Below the pieces are notes generated by a model. The model ran no database searches. It saw nothing but the letters and a program-made list of their open reading frames with translations, and had not been told where the DNA came from. Position numbers and translations under genes: made by a program. Shown here piece after piece: positions 48,580 through 59,920 of a stretch of DNA of 64,000 nt; the stretch's first letter is position 1; every line of letters begins with the position of its first letter. The stretch spans positions 19,562,007 through 19,626,006 of the forward strand of contig CM056569.1 of assembly GCA_029721515.1 (NCBI GenBank), read 5' to 3'. This stretch comes from Synanceia verrucosa. Its lineage: Eukaryota > Chordata > Actinopteri > Perciformes > Synanceiidae.

Positions 48580-49147
48580 ATAGAAACAGTACTGTGCAAA
48601 GGTCGCGATGGAAACTGACATACCAACGCAAAAGAGGAAAGCGCGGCTTGTTTGGCTGCAGTATCAGCCAGTGCATTCCATTTTGAAACAGGATCATTTC
48701 CACCAGCTTACTTTACAATAACAAGCCTTGACGGAAGCAAAAAACATCTTACAGGTCATTCACCAAAGCGTGATGTTGAAGAGGCCTTCCAGAGGACGAC
48801 ATAAAACCATAGCGTTTCCATAATTAGTGAAAATGAAGCGCAACACCGAAAGAATATCATGAATCTGTATAAATTGTAGCAACTTTGCCAGCAGCGAGTG
48901 TCCATGCTCTGATCAATGCATAAAGCTCAGCAGCCTGTGGCAGAGCTTCAACAACTGCCCAATCATTTACTACGGCATATCCAGCTAAATGAACATTATC
49001 AGCTGGTCTAGTTGTGGAACCGTCAGTGTAGAGAATCATATCAGCATTTTGAATTGGAGTCTGCAACAAGTCTTGTCTTGGAGATGTGCTCATGTCAATA
49101 ACAGTCATGATTATCATCAGAGTCAACCAATGGAAGAAGAGTGGCAA
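48580..49147 (-). pseudogene. Retroviral RNase H remnant
   Basis: The frame at 49147-48857 holds the RNase H start ILYTDGSTT with the first catalytic Asp, an AELYALIRAWTLA helix with the catalytic Glu, and IYTDS with a further Asp. Beyond a frame break, 48690-48620 reads KWNALADTAAKQAAL, the usual RNase H end. RNase H removes the RNA strand during reverse transcription. Broken as read. Confidence 0.65.
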
Positions 49148-50030
49148 AATTAAGAGGAGGTGAACGCTTTAAGGTAATATGATGACTTGAAAGAACGATA
49201 GTCTCATATCCAGAGCGCCTTGCTGCGATCATAAGCTGAGTCGCAGATGTGTTCAAAAAATGTAACACTGCACGCGGAACATGAACTACACAGTCATGAG
49301 CCAACACAATGGAGGAAGATTTTTCTATCAAAGTGGCAACCACGGCCACTGCTCGTAGGCAACCTGGCATGCTGACAACCACAGGGGTGAGCCGAGAGGA
49401 GTAATATGCAACAGGACGATAGTGGGAGCCATGTCTCTGCACCAGAACAGCGGTGGCGAGGCCGTCTTTTTTTTTTTTTGAAGCCATAGTGAGGGCTTTT
49501 CCCAGGTCCTGAAAAGCCTTATGCATTTCATCAGTCCACTGCACTACAGGAGGAGAAGACTGTGGCAGCTTGCAAAGGAGAGTCCATAGCTGCATAATCA
49601 GTAATCCAGTGCCTGCAGTAGTGAGCCATTCCCAGAAAAGAAAGCATTTCCTTCTTTGTTGTAGGAGGGGGCATGTTCACCAACAGCCTTACCCTCTCTG
49701 GTGACAAAAGACGCTGTCCATTTTTCAGCCCGTGTCCCAAATATGTCACCTCAGAACGGCAGAACTGGAGCTTAGCCAGTGATGCTCCGTGTACACATTC
49801 AGCCAGTCTTTGTAGGAGCAAAATGGAGTCTGAGTGGCAGGCCTCAGCTGATGGAGAGGCTATCAAAAAGTCATCAGCATATTGCAACAGTGTGGAGCCC
49901 CCTAGCAAGTGGAGGTCATCCAAATCCCTCTTAACGGCCACTGCATATACTGACGGACTCTCAACAAAACCCCCTGTGGCAGACGCGTCCAAGTCTACTG
50001 TTTCCCTTATTAGTCCATGCACATCAGATC
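49148..50030 (-). pseudogene. Retroviral reverse transcriptase remnant
   Basis: The frame 50022-49531 begins inside RT (GFVESPSVYAVAV) and contains the catalytic box LLQYADDFLIAS (about 49890), then VTYLGHGL and FLGMAHYCRHW of the connection domain. 49595-49148 continues the connection (PVAYYSSRL, CLRAVAVVATLI) in a shifted frame. The RT fingers, protease and gag are absent to the right of 50030, where AT-rich unrelated DNA begins. The copy is truncated and inactive. Confidence 0.75.
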
Positions 50031-51474
50031 ATTAGTAATAATAAATATAACACCATGAACCAATGTTTCACTTCAGCAAGCAACGCACCCTAATCAATCA
50101 CCTTTTTTAAATCCTCATCACCAACATTAACACACTGTATGAAAAGATACACCACATCTAATGAGGGGACAGATTACAAGCAATATTATTTATTAAATTT
50201 CACAAGGTTTGGTATTAAGTAAATATTATTCAAATGAGGCCCTTAATAGTTATCCATGTAATATGAGTAGATTCAAATAGACAACGGTACAGAATTAATT
50301 ATAACTTAAACAAAAATATTGAGTTGATTTTCTAAACGATAAACTCCCTAATGTGTAAATAATATTAATAAAAAATAATTTAATTCTACGTATCAATGAT
50401 ACATAATTGTGTAATAATCATCTAATTTGAATTTTATCAATGCACTGAATTTAATTTTAATATTCTTACTTTTTATGAATAACCAGTCTGTGGCCCAGAA
50501 AGTAGAGAACTTAAGAAATACTGAAATAAGAATTTTATTAACCATTCATTTTGTGCTTCACACACATTGTTGCACATCCGTGTACACTGCAACCACAGTC
50601 TCATTTCAAACCAGAAGAAAGCATCAACACTATTGTATTAAAATAGAGCTGAAGTCAAGAAACGTTACAGCCACCTCACCGATGGTGGAACTGTAAAAGA
50701 GCAAAAACATGACAGTGAACTCCATAAACTGCCATGTTCAAAACAGGAGCATTAAAACACAAAGTAATATCTGCATTTACAAAGGTGAATCAGATAGCTT
50801 AACCAATTAACTGCAAATACTGTAATATGGGGCAGGGGCATGATGGGAATTGCAGGCATAATTTTTTTTAAAAAACCCACTTCAATTAAAATCTGCCTGT
50901 TTATATGAATTTCAATCAACTCAATGTTCTCTCTATTTGGGATTTTATAAATATAATCCTTATGTTTTATTTTTTTATTATTAACTACAATGGGTGCATT
51001 TTATTTGAAATTTAATTAAATAGTTGTCTCAAAATCAAAAACACAATCATATTGAATGTATTTTATCTAATACATTAATTCAAATCTACATGACCACAGA
51101 ATCATTTCTTACAGTGAAGTGACCCTGTGACCATGACGGCCTCCACCTAGCTGATAATCTACCTGTGACCACACAGGCATGCAAGGTCTCATATCATGTA
51201 TAAACGTGTTATTTGCTCAGATGTACGGTATGTGTGCAAAAATATGTATTACCACATGATTTCAATGACAGGTTGACCTCTCCTTCTGCTATTTGGAGAA
51301 TTAAATCACATTAGCTTTTGATCAACAACTACTCAGAGCTTTGGACAATTCATTACCCATTGTGTTAGTTTACACTGAGACAAACTGACAAACAATGAAA
51401 GGTCTTCAATATGTATGTTACTTCTGCCCCAAAGGTCTCCAATAAAAATTTCCAGCAGCAGTGGTCAGAAATCA
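50031..51474. other. AT-rich DNA replacing the gag region
   Basis: No gag, protease or other gene is readable here; very AT-rich with many stops in all frames. Either an insertion or advanced decay. Confidence 0.45.
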
Positions 51475-51822
51475 CACTGGCAGCAACTCTGCCAGCACTG
51501 TTATGTAACTCATAACAGTCTTAATACACACCCACTGACAGCAACTCTGTCAGCACTGCTATGTAACTCATAACAGTCTTAATACACACCCACTGACAGC
51601 AACTCTGTCAGTACTGCTATGTAGCTCATAACAGCCTTAATACACACCCACTGACAGCAACTCTGTCAGTACTGCTATGTAACTCATAACAGTCTTAATA
51701 CACACCCACTGACAGCAACTCTGTCAGTACTGCTATGTAGCTCATAACAGCCTTAATACACACCCGCTGACAGCAACTCTGTCAGCACTGCTATGTAACT
51801 CATAGCAGTCTTATGACCCCCA
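51475..51822. repeat. 58-bp tandem repeat, six units, alternating variants
   Basis: Six adjacent units of 58 bp, consensus starting CACTGACAGCAACTCTGTCAG. Units 2-6 alternate between GTAACTC/CAGTCTT and GTAGCTC/CAGCCTT forms. Each unit carries the small inverted repeat CTGACAG-CAACT-CTGTCAG. The last unit diverges after CAGTCTTA. It lies in what would be the leader/gag part of the provirus. Confidence 0.9.
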
Positions 51823-52195
51823 AGGACAACATCCACAGGGGGTCCGCACGGGGGTCCTAAGCACCCGACCCCCCCCGTTCTTGGCTTGACCGAAAATGGC
51901 CTCCAGGGCCCTACCCCGGGAATGTCTTCCCTCTGGTTCAAGCCTCACCTCACGTAGGTCTGCCTGTTTCAAGCACGGCCTAAACTAGCTCACCCCTCAG
52001 CAACAGCATCAATATGCAACACAACAGAAAATAAAAACACCACATAAAACTACACTCCCTTGACCACTCTGCTCTTCTTTATACCAATTATTATTATCAA
52101 TAAAAATACGCTCTATCGACTTTCAACATCTTCCATACATTTCTTTTGATTTCGTCAAACACAGACATGGTAAGGCATAAAAAAAAAATTGCACT
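51823..52195 (-). other. Retroviral leader, no intact gene
   Basis: Includes a GC-rich stretch (51830-51930), followed by AT-rich DNA. Position between primer-binding site and pol suggests decayed leader/gag. Confidence 0.35.
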
Positions 52196-52238
52196 TACCA
52201 GTCTTTGTTCTGTTGAAATCCTGTTTGTGACGCCAGCT
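52196..52238 (-). promoter_or_regulatory. Primer-binding site and splice donor of the provirus
   Basis: On the minus strand, three bases after the LTR end, TGGCGTCACAAACAGGAT (52235-52218) begins with TGG, as required to pair with the CCA end of a tRNA. It is followed by a donor-like CTGGTAAGTG. The tRNA type cannot be decided by eye. Confidence 0.55.
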
Positions 52239-52760
52239 TGTCGTGGAAAATATTGAATAGTCAATGAGGAAAGAATGGATGCACCCAGGAGCCTCCCGCG
52301 GTTGATTGAAGAAGTAACATTTATTGAAGATTCTGATATATCAGGAGGAATATGAACTTTGTCGTGGACAACCGTACAGCTGCCAGAGTCCGCCACATAT
52401 TCCTACCTTTCCCTATGGTGCTCAGCCTTATAAACTAACACCCAGTTAAGTACAAGTATATTACCGTACATTACTCTTGAGTAGCGTTACAGTCAGGGCA
52501 TGCTCATTCTAAGCTCTGAACTAACAGTGGCGCCTGTTGTCTTGTTGACGCTCAGCCATTGGCCTTATCAAAGAGCCAACGCTGGCAGACTCCTCTGACC
52601 TTGGTTACCTAGTAAACTTAGAGATAACTAGCCATCTGTTTTCCTTGAGACATTGTGCTTCAAACCTGCATTCTGCAGGGACAGTTTAAGGATTTACTGC
52701 TGTAAAAAAAGGACATTAGCCAACCCTAGGAACTCCTAAATTTAGAAAAAATCCATAACA
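52239..52760 (-). repeat. Right LTR (5' LTR of the minus-strand provirus)
   Basis: TGTCGTGG...CCATAACA, homologous to 36404-36918. The next base starts a SINE fragment (GTTAGCACTGTC), not a duplication of the left flank CACATG. Confidence 0.9.
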
Positions 52761-53028
52761 GTTAGCACTGTCACCTCACAGCAAGAAGGTACCGGGTTCG
52801 ATTCCCGGCCCTGGGGCCATACTGTGTTCTCTCCGGGTACTCTGACTTCCTCCCACCATCCAAAAACATGCATGGGGATTAGATTAATTGGCTAATTTAA
52901 ATTGACCATAGGTGTGAATGTGAGTGTGAGTGGTTGTCTGTCTCTATGTGTCCTGTGATGAACTAGAGACTTGTCCAGGGTGTACCCTGCCTTCCGCCCT
53001 AAGACAGCTGGGATAGGCTCCAGTCCCC
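52761..53028 (+). mobile_element. Mermaid/DANA-type SINE, head truncated by the LTR
   Basis: Begins GTTAGCACTGTCACCTCACA and the following AGCAAGAAGG, then a B-box GGTTCGATTCC, CTTCCTCCCACCATCC, AACATGCATGGGGATTAGAT, and the tail GGGATAGGCTCCAGTCCCC. The expected GTGGCGCAGTG head is cut off at the LTR edge. Its last ~24 bases are included in the inverted arm. Confidence 0.8.
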
Positions 53029-53599
53029 AAATACAGCTTACATGTTGCTGTATCAGCATTAATATTCCAATAATATAATATATGGTACAATATGAACTGG
53101 AGCAGGTACTTTAAAATTTGAGAAATTTTGTAAAACAGTGTTGTATTGACAGATAACAGACCATTGGTGAAATGCGTTTTGGTAATAATAATAATAGCTG
53201 GTTAATGAGTGCTTTACTTTATGTATTTGTGTACTTACTTGATGCCGATAACTGATGGATCAGCTAGCTCAAAAGTTTTGTCTTCACTTTCTCAGGTGAA
53301 ATGAGCAGCGTGTCTTCTGTTAAACACTTCAGTTGTGTTCCGTTCTGTTCTAATCTGCTTTGATCTGTATTCTAATCTGCTTTGATCTGAATTCTAATCT
53401 GCTTTGATCTGTATTCTCATCTACTTTGATCTGTATTCTAATCTGCTTTGATCTGTATTCTAATCTGCTTTGATCTGTACTGTATCTTCTATTATCATTT
53501 GCATTTTCGGTTACCCGGGCAACCGCAAAGTAACTAAGTATTGTCAAAAATCAATAAGTGCATTATTACACAATAATGTATCTTAATGCATAATGTATG

Positions 53600-53633
<34 letters not shown>

Positions 53634-54025
53634 TCAGTCTAGTGTCCAGTGACCAGTCCAGTTAACAACAGACAGAGAGTCTAAGCAGGTCAGTTTTTAC
53701 CCAGACATGCAGTGTAAATTTGAACTCTATAGCGTGTTAAACTGTAGAAAAAGCTTGAATCTCTGCTTGCAGAGGGAATTTTCCAGAGTGGCGCCACAGA
53801 CAGGTAAGTAACCTTAACATTCACATGTTGGCAACATCTTTAAGTTTTTTTTCAACTGAACATGGTTTTTATAGTTTTATTGTTGTCGGCTGAGGAGATG
53901 TTGGCAACATGCACCCTTCTGTTCGATGATATTATCAAGTCACAGTTGCTAACAGTTCTCATTGAGATAAGATGACCTATGTTAGCTAAGTATTATTTCT
54001 GAAGGCTGCTGACTGAGATAAGAAT
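53005..54025 (+). repeat. Left arm of a ~1-kb inverted repeat
   Basis: Runs from CAGCTGGGATAGGCTCC to GAGATAAGAAT and matches 59494-60515 in reverse complement nearly base for base. It carries a 22-bp tandem (53350-53481, unit CTAATCTGCTTTGATCTGTA plus two T, six copies) and an (AC)n run (about 53608-53632), both also present in the other arm. A donor-like CAGGTAAGTAACC follows TGGCGCCACAGA at 53791. Confidence 0.9.
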
Positions 54026-55092
54026 ACATAGCTGGCGTCAAATAAATGCAAAGATAAAATTGTCTCTGCATGAAGGCGAATTGTGCCCGTGGAGACGGTA
54101 GGTAACGTTAACTTGTCATTATTTCCCCATCTGTGGGACGAATACAGGATTATCTTATCTTATCTTATCTTATTTAGCAAGCTAGCATTATCTGTATTCT
54201 ACCTTCTGTTTATGCCTGTGAAGTGATAGAATATTTGTCATAAATGGTCAAAATGTTTAGTGCAACATCGTCTGTCTTATGGTAATGTACTGCCTGTCTT
54301 ATAGCAACATTTTTACGACCAAATTCATGTTTATTAGTATGCTAATCACGAGTAAAACTAATCGCTAATTAGCCTACTTGCTAGGTCTTTGCCTTGACTG
54401 TAACATCTAAATAGGGGAAATTGCCCCTCCTATTATATATGAATATAATTATTGTATCTGTGTTTATACAGCTAAGTTGACATGAAGGCTAAACATGAAA
54501 AAAGATATGGTCTACATGTAGCTGTATAGATACAGTATGTCTTAACTGATAGCATGAAGCATTTGTTAATCATGATTCAGCTATATTAACTATGCTCTTA
54601 TTTTCATAGTAATCAAGCAAATTGCAATCAGAGCAGACCAATAGCTGGTAAGTAGGCCAAGGTTATTGTACAAAATGATGCTTGTCGCTTTACTGTACAA
54701 CTACCAGAAGCTAGTGTTAGGATTTTGTGTATGCATTTAGTTAGATTGTAGCTATATTTTTATTAGCCTAAGTTTAAAAATCATATAACCAGAGGCATCG
54801 CTTAAAAGATGGTTTTTCAGCTGCACATAAAAGCTGCAAACTGGAATTTGTTTCTCTTTTTGAGGTCACATTATTCTCATCCTACTGCCTTGGTCTCACA
54901 CACTCAGAGTGCATGGTAAAATTACAGTGTATTCTTCTCCAGACTCTTGTTGATTCAGCCTGTACACTTCCTAAGCATTTTGTAACCAATCATTTTGTGC
55001 TCATTGCAGTTATGTATCTCCAGGAGACAATAGGAAGGATTCACACAGCGGGAAAAAGAGGTTCTGTTTTCCCTAACATGATAGATAGGCCC
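54026..55092. other. Core of the inverted-repeat structure, left part
   Basis: No gene recognised. Holds a short TATCT/CTTAT microsatellite (54146-54174). Single-copy sequence relative to the arms. Confidence 0.5.
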
Positions 55093-55325
55093 TGTTGAGA
55101 TGTGAAAGGTCATGCTTGTGCTATTTTATGATTTGTTTTAAGCACAGACATGTTTACTAGTTATGGTTTGTTATTATCAGATATTTTTACTAGTTATGGT
55201 TTGTTTTAATTATACACACTTATAACGTTATGATGTATTTAGTCATATACAGTTTTACTAGTTGTGAGGTTTACTATTTTATTCTGATAAATATGTTGAA
55301 ATGCTTTATTATGTATAATGAATAG

Positions 55326-58300
55326 TAGAGGTGTAACGATTCATCCATTCCATCGATGTATCGATTTATATTCCTATGAGCCAACTACATCGATCTGTGC
55401 TCGGCAAGTTGGCCTTCTGGACGACGTATATCGATCAAACATCGTTTCAAAATGTAATCCATCGTTTGTATCGATACTAGGAAATAATGCATTGGACTTA
55501 AACACGGCAAACTATGGGTATGTTTTTTGAAAGACGTTAAACGTTACGTGCCGCTTCCTGTGTGAAACGTCATTACCAAGCGCCAGCAGACAACACAACA
55601 TGGCAGATGGCGGGGGAGACGCCGGCGAGCGTGACATTTTCAAGCCACAATTGCGGTCCAGTGTGTGGAAACACTTTGGCTTTTGCAAAGACGGAGATGT
55701 TTTAAATAAGTCGCTCGCTGTTTGCAGGATATGTAAAGCCCAAGTAAAATACAACGGCAACACGACAAATCTCTCCAACCACCTACTAAGGTGCCATGGG
55801 ATTTCACAGAACGCCGACCATCCAGGCACCTCTTGTAGCGTTCCCGCTGCAGCAGCAGCGCAAGGTAACATGACCTCTGCAGAAGCCTCAGGCCTCGCTA
55901 GCATGTTTAGTCAGAGACTTGGCCAAAATTCAGCTCGGGTGAAAACCATCACGGCAACAATTGCCAAGTTTATCTGCAAAGACATGCGGCCCTACAGTGT
56001 GGTTGAAAATCCAGGGTTCTGTGAAATGATTCAAACGTTGGAGCCACGGTTCCAGATACCGAGCCCACCACACTTCTCGGAAAAGGTTATTCCTGCATTG
56101 TACGAACGTATTAAGACTGATGTGAAGCTGTCGCTCTCTCAAGCTGAACGAGTAGCGATAACGACGGATGGCTGGACATCATGCTCAAATCAAGGGTATG
56201 TGACAATTACCTCTCATCACATTGATCAGGAGTGGAAATTGAAGACCTTTGTTCTGCAAACCAGAGTTTTAACTGAGGCCCATACTGGTAAAAATATTGG
56301 TGCGTTACTGCGTGAAGCCTGCACGGAGTGGAAAATCTCAGACAAGAATCCTGCCATCGTCACAGATAACGCCAGGAACATGATTGTGGCCAGTGCAGAA
56401 GCCCAGTTCAGTCCACACATTACCTGCTTCGCACACACACTCAACCTTGTCTCGCACAAGGGTTTGGGGGTGGACCGTGCTTCCAGGTTGTTGGGGAGAG
56501 TGCGAAAAATTGTTGGATATTTTCACCGCAGCCCAATTGCATGTCACGTCCTACGGGAAGAACAAAAGCTGATGGATTTACCACAACATAAACTGATCCA
56601 GGACATAATCACCAGATGGAACAGTTCATTCGACATGCTTGAACGTTTTTTGGAACAACAGCCAGCTGTAATGGCAACTCTGATGTCCAAGGATCTGCGC
56701 AAGGGTGTCACAGGTGTAGGCATGCTAAGTGAGAGTGACATTGCCAACATGTTGGACATTGTTCATTTGATGGGTCCTGTCAAAATGGCAACCACTGTGA
56801 TGTGTGAGGAAGACCAGCCAACTCTCTCTGTAATTGCTCCTCTTCAAGCCAAACTGCTGAAACACCTACAGCCACGTGAAGACGACTCAACCCTGGTTGC
56901 AGAGATTAAGAGGGTGATGGCTGATGACCTCTCCACACGCTACAGAGGCACCCAAGATGCTCTCAACATAGGTAAATAATTTGGGCTCTTAATTAAAATC
57001 TTAGTTACTGTAGTTAATATTTTAGGTTACTCAACTGATTTGTAAAACACACACTGCATTTTCAAGTTTTAATTTGAGTTGAGTTGAAAACTTAACAGAA
57101 TATCTGCAATATATTTATCTCATTACTGTGCCATATTTCTTTTAAAAAACATACTAAAGTTTAATCTACTGACTATTTTGTGCATGAGGAAGTGGTCATC
57201 AGTTGCAACTTAATTTAATAATGCAATGCAATATTCTTGTTCTTTAAACAGCAGCAGCGTTGGACCCACGATTTAAAGACCTGCCCTACCTGGAAAAAGA
57301 GGACAGAGAACAGGTCTACGCAAAACTGGTTCTTGAGGCAGAAGTGTTCCACCAGGTAACTCTTTTCTCCTCTTTCCTCTGCTCTGTTCTCTTCTCTCCT
57401 TTCAGTTGTCTCTCATCTGTTGTTTTATCTTTGTATACATTTCTGTGTGTAGTCTTACAGAGCAGAAATTTTAACAGTTCACACATTCTTATATCCATAG
57501 ATACAAGCAATGGAAAGTCAGGAAGACGAGGGAGGCTCAAGCACAAAGCTGTCAAGATTCAAGGAAGAGACCACAGGTGTGTTTCATTTGATAACAACAA
57601 TAGATTGTTCTTGTTTTGTATTAATGGGAAATGAGAAACACAACTATATTTTGAAATAAAGCTCTTATGTTGTAGCTCCAAGTGGGTCACCTCCCTGTAA
57701 GAAGAAAGCCTTGGATGCGCTGTTTGGAGATTCCTTCACCCAAAGAGAAAGAAAATCCACAAGCGAGACAGAGCAGAGGTGATAAGGTACCGAGCAAAAG
57801 ATGCGTTGCCATTGACTGAAAATGCCATGAAGTGGTGGAGAGCTCAGGAAAAAGAGCTACCTCTACTTTCAACCCTTGCGAAACGCTACCTGTGTATTCC
57901 CGGCACCAGTGTGCCAGCAGAGCGAGTTTTTAGTACAGCTGGCAACATAGTGAACGCACAGAGAAGTGTTCTGCGGCCAGATCATGTTGATCAGTTGATA
58001 TTTTTAAAAAAAAAAATCTGTAGTCATTGAAGACTAGTTGGCGAGACTTGATCTTTTGTATTAGTGCACAGCTGTTTGTTTATTAAAATGGGAGCTGTAG
58101 CAGGTTCAACCACTGCTCATTTAACCTGAAAAGGTGTTAGTTTCACTTTATATTTGATGTTAATGTTGTATTTGTTATTTCTATGTTGAAAAACAGCAAA
58201 AGTAGCAGGTAAACCTACTGTTAATTCAACCGGAAGAGATGTTGGTTGCACTTTATTTTTGACATGAATATTGTGTCTTTTTTATGTTGAAAAACAAAAT

Positions 58301-58708
58301 CAGAAGTAGCAGATAAATCTACTGTTGAAAAAATGCTGGTTTCACTTACTGCACTTCCTCCTATTGATTCAAGTGTTGGATGCACTTTGTTCAAATAAAA
58401 TTGAATGCATTTGCCATCAGTTGTTGTTTACATGTTTGTTTCCATAGTTAGTTTATACCTGACTCAGATTCCCTTACAAGAAACAACAGGAATCTAGGAC
58501 ACTTCACCTGCACTGCCCAGTATCCAGGTATTTATTTCAGTCACACTGGTTGAATTTTTGGCTAACAAGTTACTGAATCGATTTCAAGGCACTGGATCGT
58601 TTCAGATCAGATCATTCAAAATGAACCAATATCGTCCTGGAATCGAATCGGCAACCACGAATCGTGATACAAATCGAATCGTTGTTAAAACGAATCGTTA
58701 CACCCCTA
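55326..58708 (+). mobile_element. hAT transposon, nearly complete, perfect 8-bp TSD
   Basis: Termini TAGAGGTGTAACGATTC and, read inward from the right, TAGGGGTGTAACGATTC. Flanks are ATGAATAG at 55318-55325 and 58709-58716. Subterminal ATCGAT/GTATCGAT motifs (55350-55490) could be transposase-binding sites. The 3383-bp element carries one transposase gene with three introns. Intact ends and duplication indicate a fairly recent insertion. Confidence 0.95.
55600..58030 (+). pseudogene. hAT transposase, BED finger plus hATC, one frameshift
   Basis: Cut-and-paste transposase of the element. Exon 1 (55600-56971) encodes a BED finger (W23, C42, C45, H61, H66) and the RNase H-like core with catalytic-type Asp in ITTDGWTS (D190) and VTDNARNM (D256), plus CFAHTLNL. 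Exon 2 (57252-57355), exon 3 (57501-57576) and exon 4 (57676 onward) join with phases 1, 0 and 1 at GT/AG sites. Exon 4 reads SGSPPCKKKALDALFGDSF, then a stop appears at 57778 (TGA). The hATC domain (AKDALPLTENAMKWW, LAKRYLCIPGTSVPAERVF, STAG) lies in another frame to 58030. A single-base indel near 57770-57778 explains this. Closest known type: Ac/ZBED1-like hAT. Confidence 0.85.
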
Positions 58709-59138
58709 ATGAATAGTGTAAAAGTAGTTTCATGGTTTTCAGACAAAGAACAGAGATTCACAGAGTACAGGAATGTGTCCTTATCTCCTTTGGCCAGAGA
58801 TATCTCCGGTGGGCACACAATAACACTTTGGAGGTCCAGTGTGGCGCCTCGGGACGCCCTTTTGCACCAAATATCAACCAATAAGGAGAAGAACTGATGA
58901 CATCCAACACCCCGAAGACCCAAAGACAACGCCTAGTTAGAAAGTGAAACTTGTCAGCTGTATAAAGATTGAAAATAGCCTTGTGCGAGGGCTTGGAGCG
59001 CCCAAGCCTCATCTAGTTTTTTGTTTGTGCGATCCAACACCCAGATCTGTAAATTACACTTTTGACTTGCTGAAATCATTAAAAGTGATTTCACTTTGGA
59101 TCTCCTCGTCATCTCTTCCTCTCATCTAAGACCACACA

Positions 59139-59493
59139 GGAAAGCAGGTGAAAGGTACAGCAACTCGTCTTGGGAGTCAGACACTTGTTACCGGTTTAAT
59201 ACTGCTTATAGTAGGGGAAAGGATTGCAAGGTACCTTTCAAATAGTGGAGTACGGGAAGAACTAGAATAAGTACCATCTACCCAGAGAGGTAAAGTGCGG
59301 GAAGAAACTAGCATAGTACCATTTGCCCTGTGGGCCCTGTGGGGTAAAGTATGGGAAAAGACTCGTACAAGTACCATTTGCCTGGGTAGAGTATGGGAAG
59401 CATCTAGGGAAAGTACCATCCACATTTGAAGTAAGGGAAAAGTAATCACAAGTACCCTATAAGGAGAGACAAACCACCTGCTTTTTCCTAACA
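59139..59493. repeat. Degenerate tandem, GTACCATTTGCC/TATGGGAAG type
   Basis: Between about 59215 and 59465 irregular units alternate AGTACCAT(T/C)TGCC-like and GTAAAGTATGGGAA-like segments. Frames through it carry no known motif. Confidence 0.55.
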
Positions 59494-59887
59494 ATTCTTA
59501 TCTCAGTCAGCAGCCTTCAGAAATAATCCTTAGCTAACATAGGTCATCTTATCTCAATGAGAACTGTTAGCAACTGTGACTCGATAATATCATCGAACAG
59601 AAGGGTACATGTTGCCAACATCTGCTCAACCGACAACAATAAAACTATAAAAACCATGTTCAGTTGAAAAAAAACTTGTTAAAGATGTTGCCAACATGTG
59701 AATGTTAAGGTTACTTACCCGTCTGTGGCACCACTCTGGAAAATTCCCTCTGCAAGCAGAGATTCAAGCTTTTTCTACAGTTTAACACGCTGTAGAGTTC
59801 AAATTTACACTGCATGTCTGGGTAAAAACTGACCTGCTTAGACTCTCTGTCTGTTGTTAACTGGACTGGTCACTGGACACTAGACTG

Positions 59888-59920
<33 letters not shown>

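Larger units (their letters stand above)
36404..52760 (-). mobile_element. Composite endogenous retrovirus with nested insertions
   Basis: Two same-orientation LTRs (36404-36918 and 52239-52760) bound the region. Minus-strand features run in retroviral order from right to left: 5' LTR, primer-binding site, splice donor, part of RT, RNase H, integrase, possible env start, polypurine tract AAGAGGGGA beside the left LTR. gag and most of env are not recognisable. Insertions include an L1 (about 37655-45600), a hAT copy (47908-48490), a SINE/LINE-tail-like repeat (46655-46890) and the 58-bp array. The pol type (LLQYADD box, FLGMAHYCRHW) looks gamma/epsilon-like. All genes are broken. The outer flanks do not match. 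Confidence 0.65.
55093..59138 (+). mobile_element. Possible LTR split by the hAT insertion
   Basis: Without the hAT (55326-58716) the flanks join to about 650 bp. The right part has LTR-like order: TATAAAG (about 58960), AGCGCCCAAGCCTCATCTAG, an ATTAAA signal (about 59079) and a pyrimidine-rich end CTCCTCGTCATCTCTTCC. The left part begins TGTTGAGATG. No partner LTR or target duplication was found, so the call is tentative. Confidence 0.3.

Noticed and set aside
51475..51822. CRISPR-like array
   Set aside because: Units are contiguous 58-bp tandem copies without unique spacers, in animal DNA.
52761..52850. tRNA gene
   Set aside because: The B-box-like sequence is the head of a SINE; no complete cloverleaf and the body is SINE-specific.
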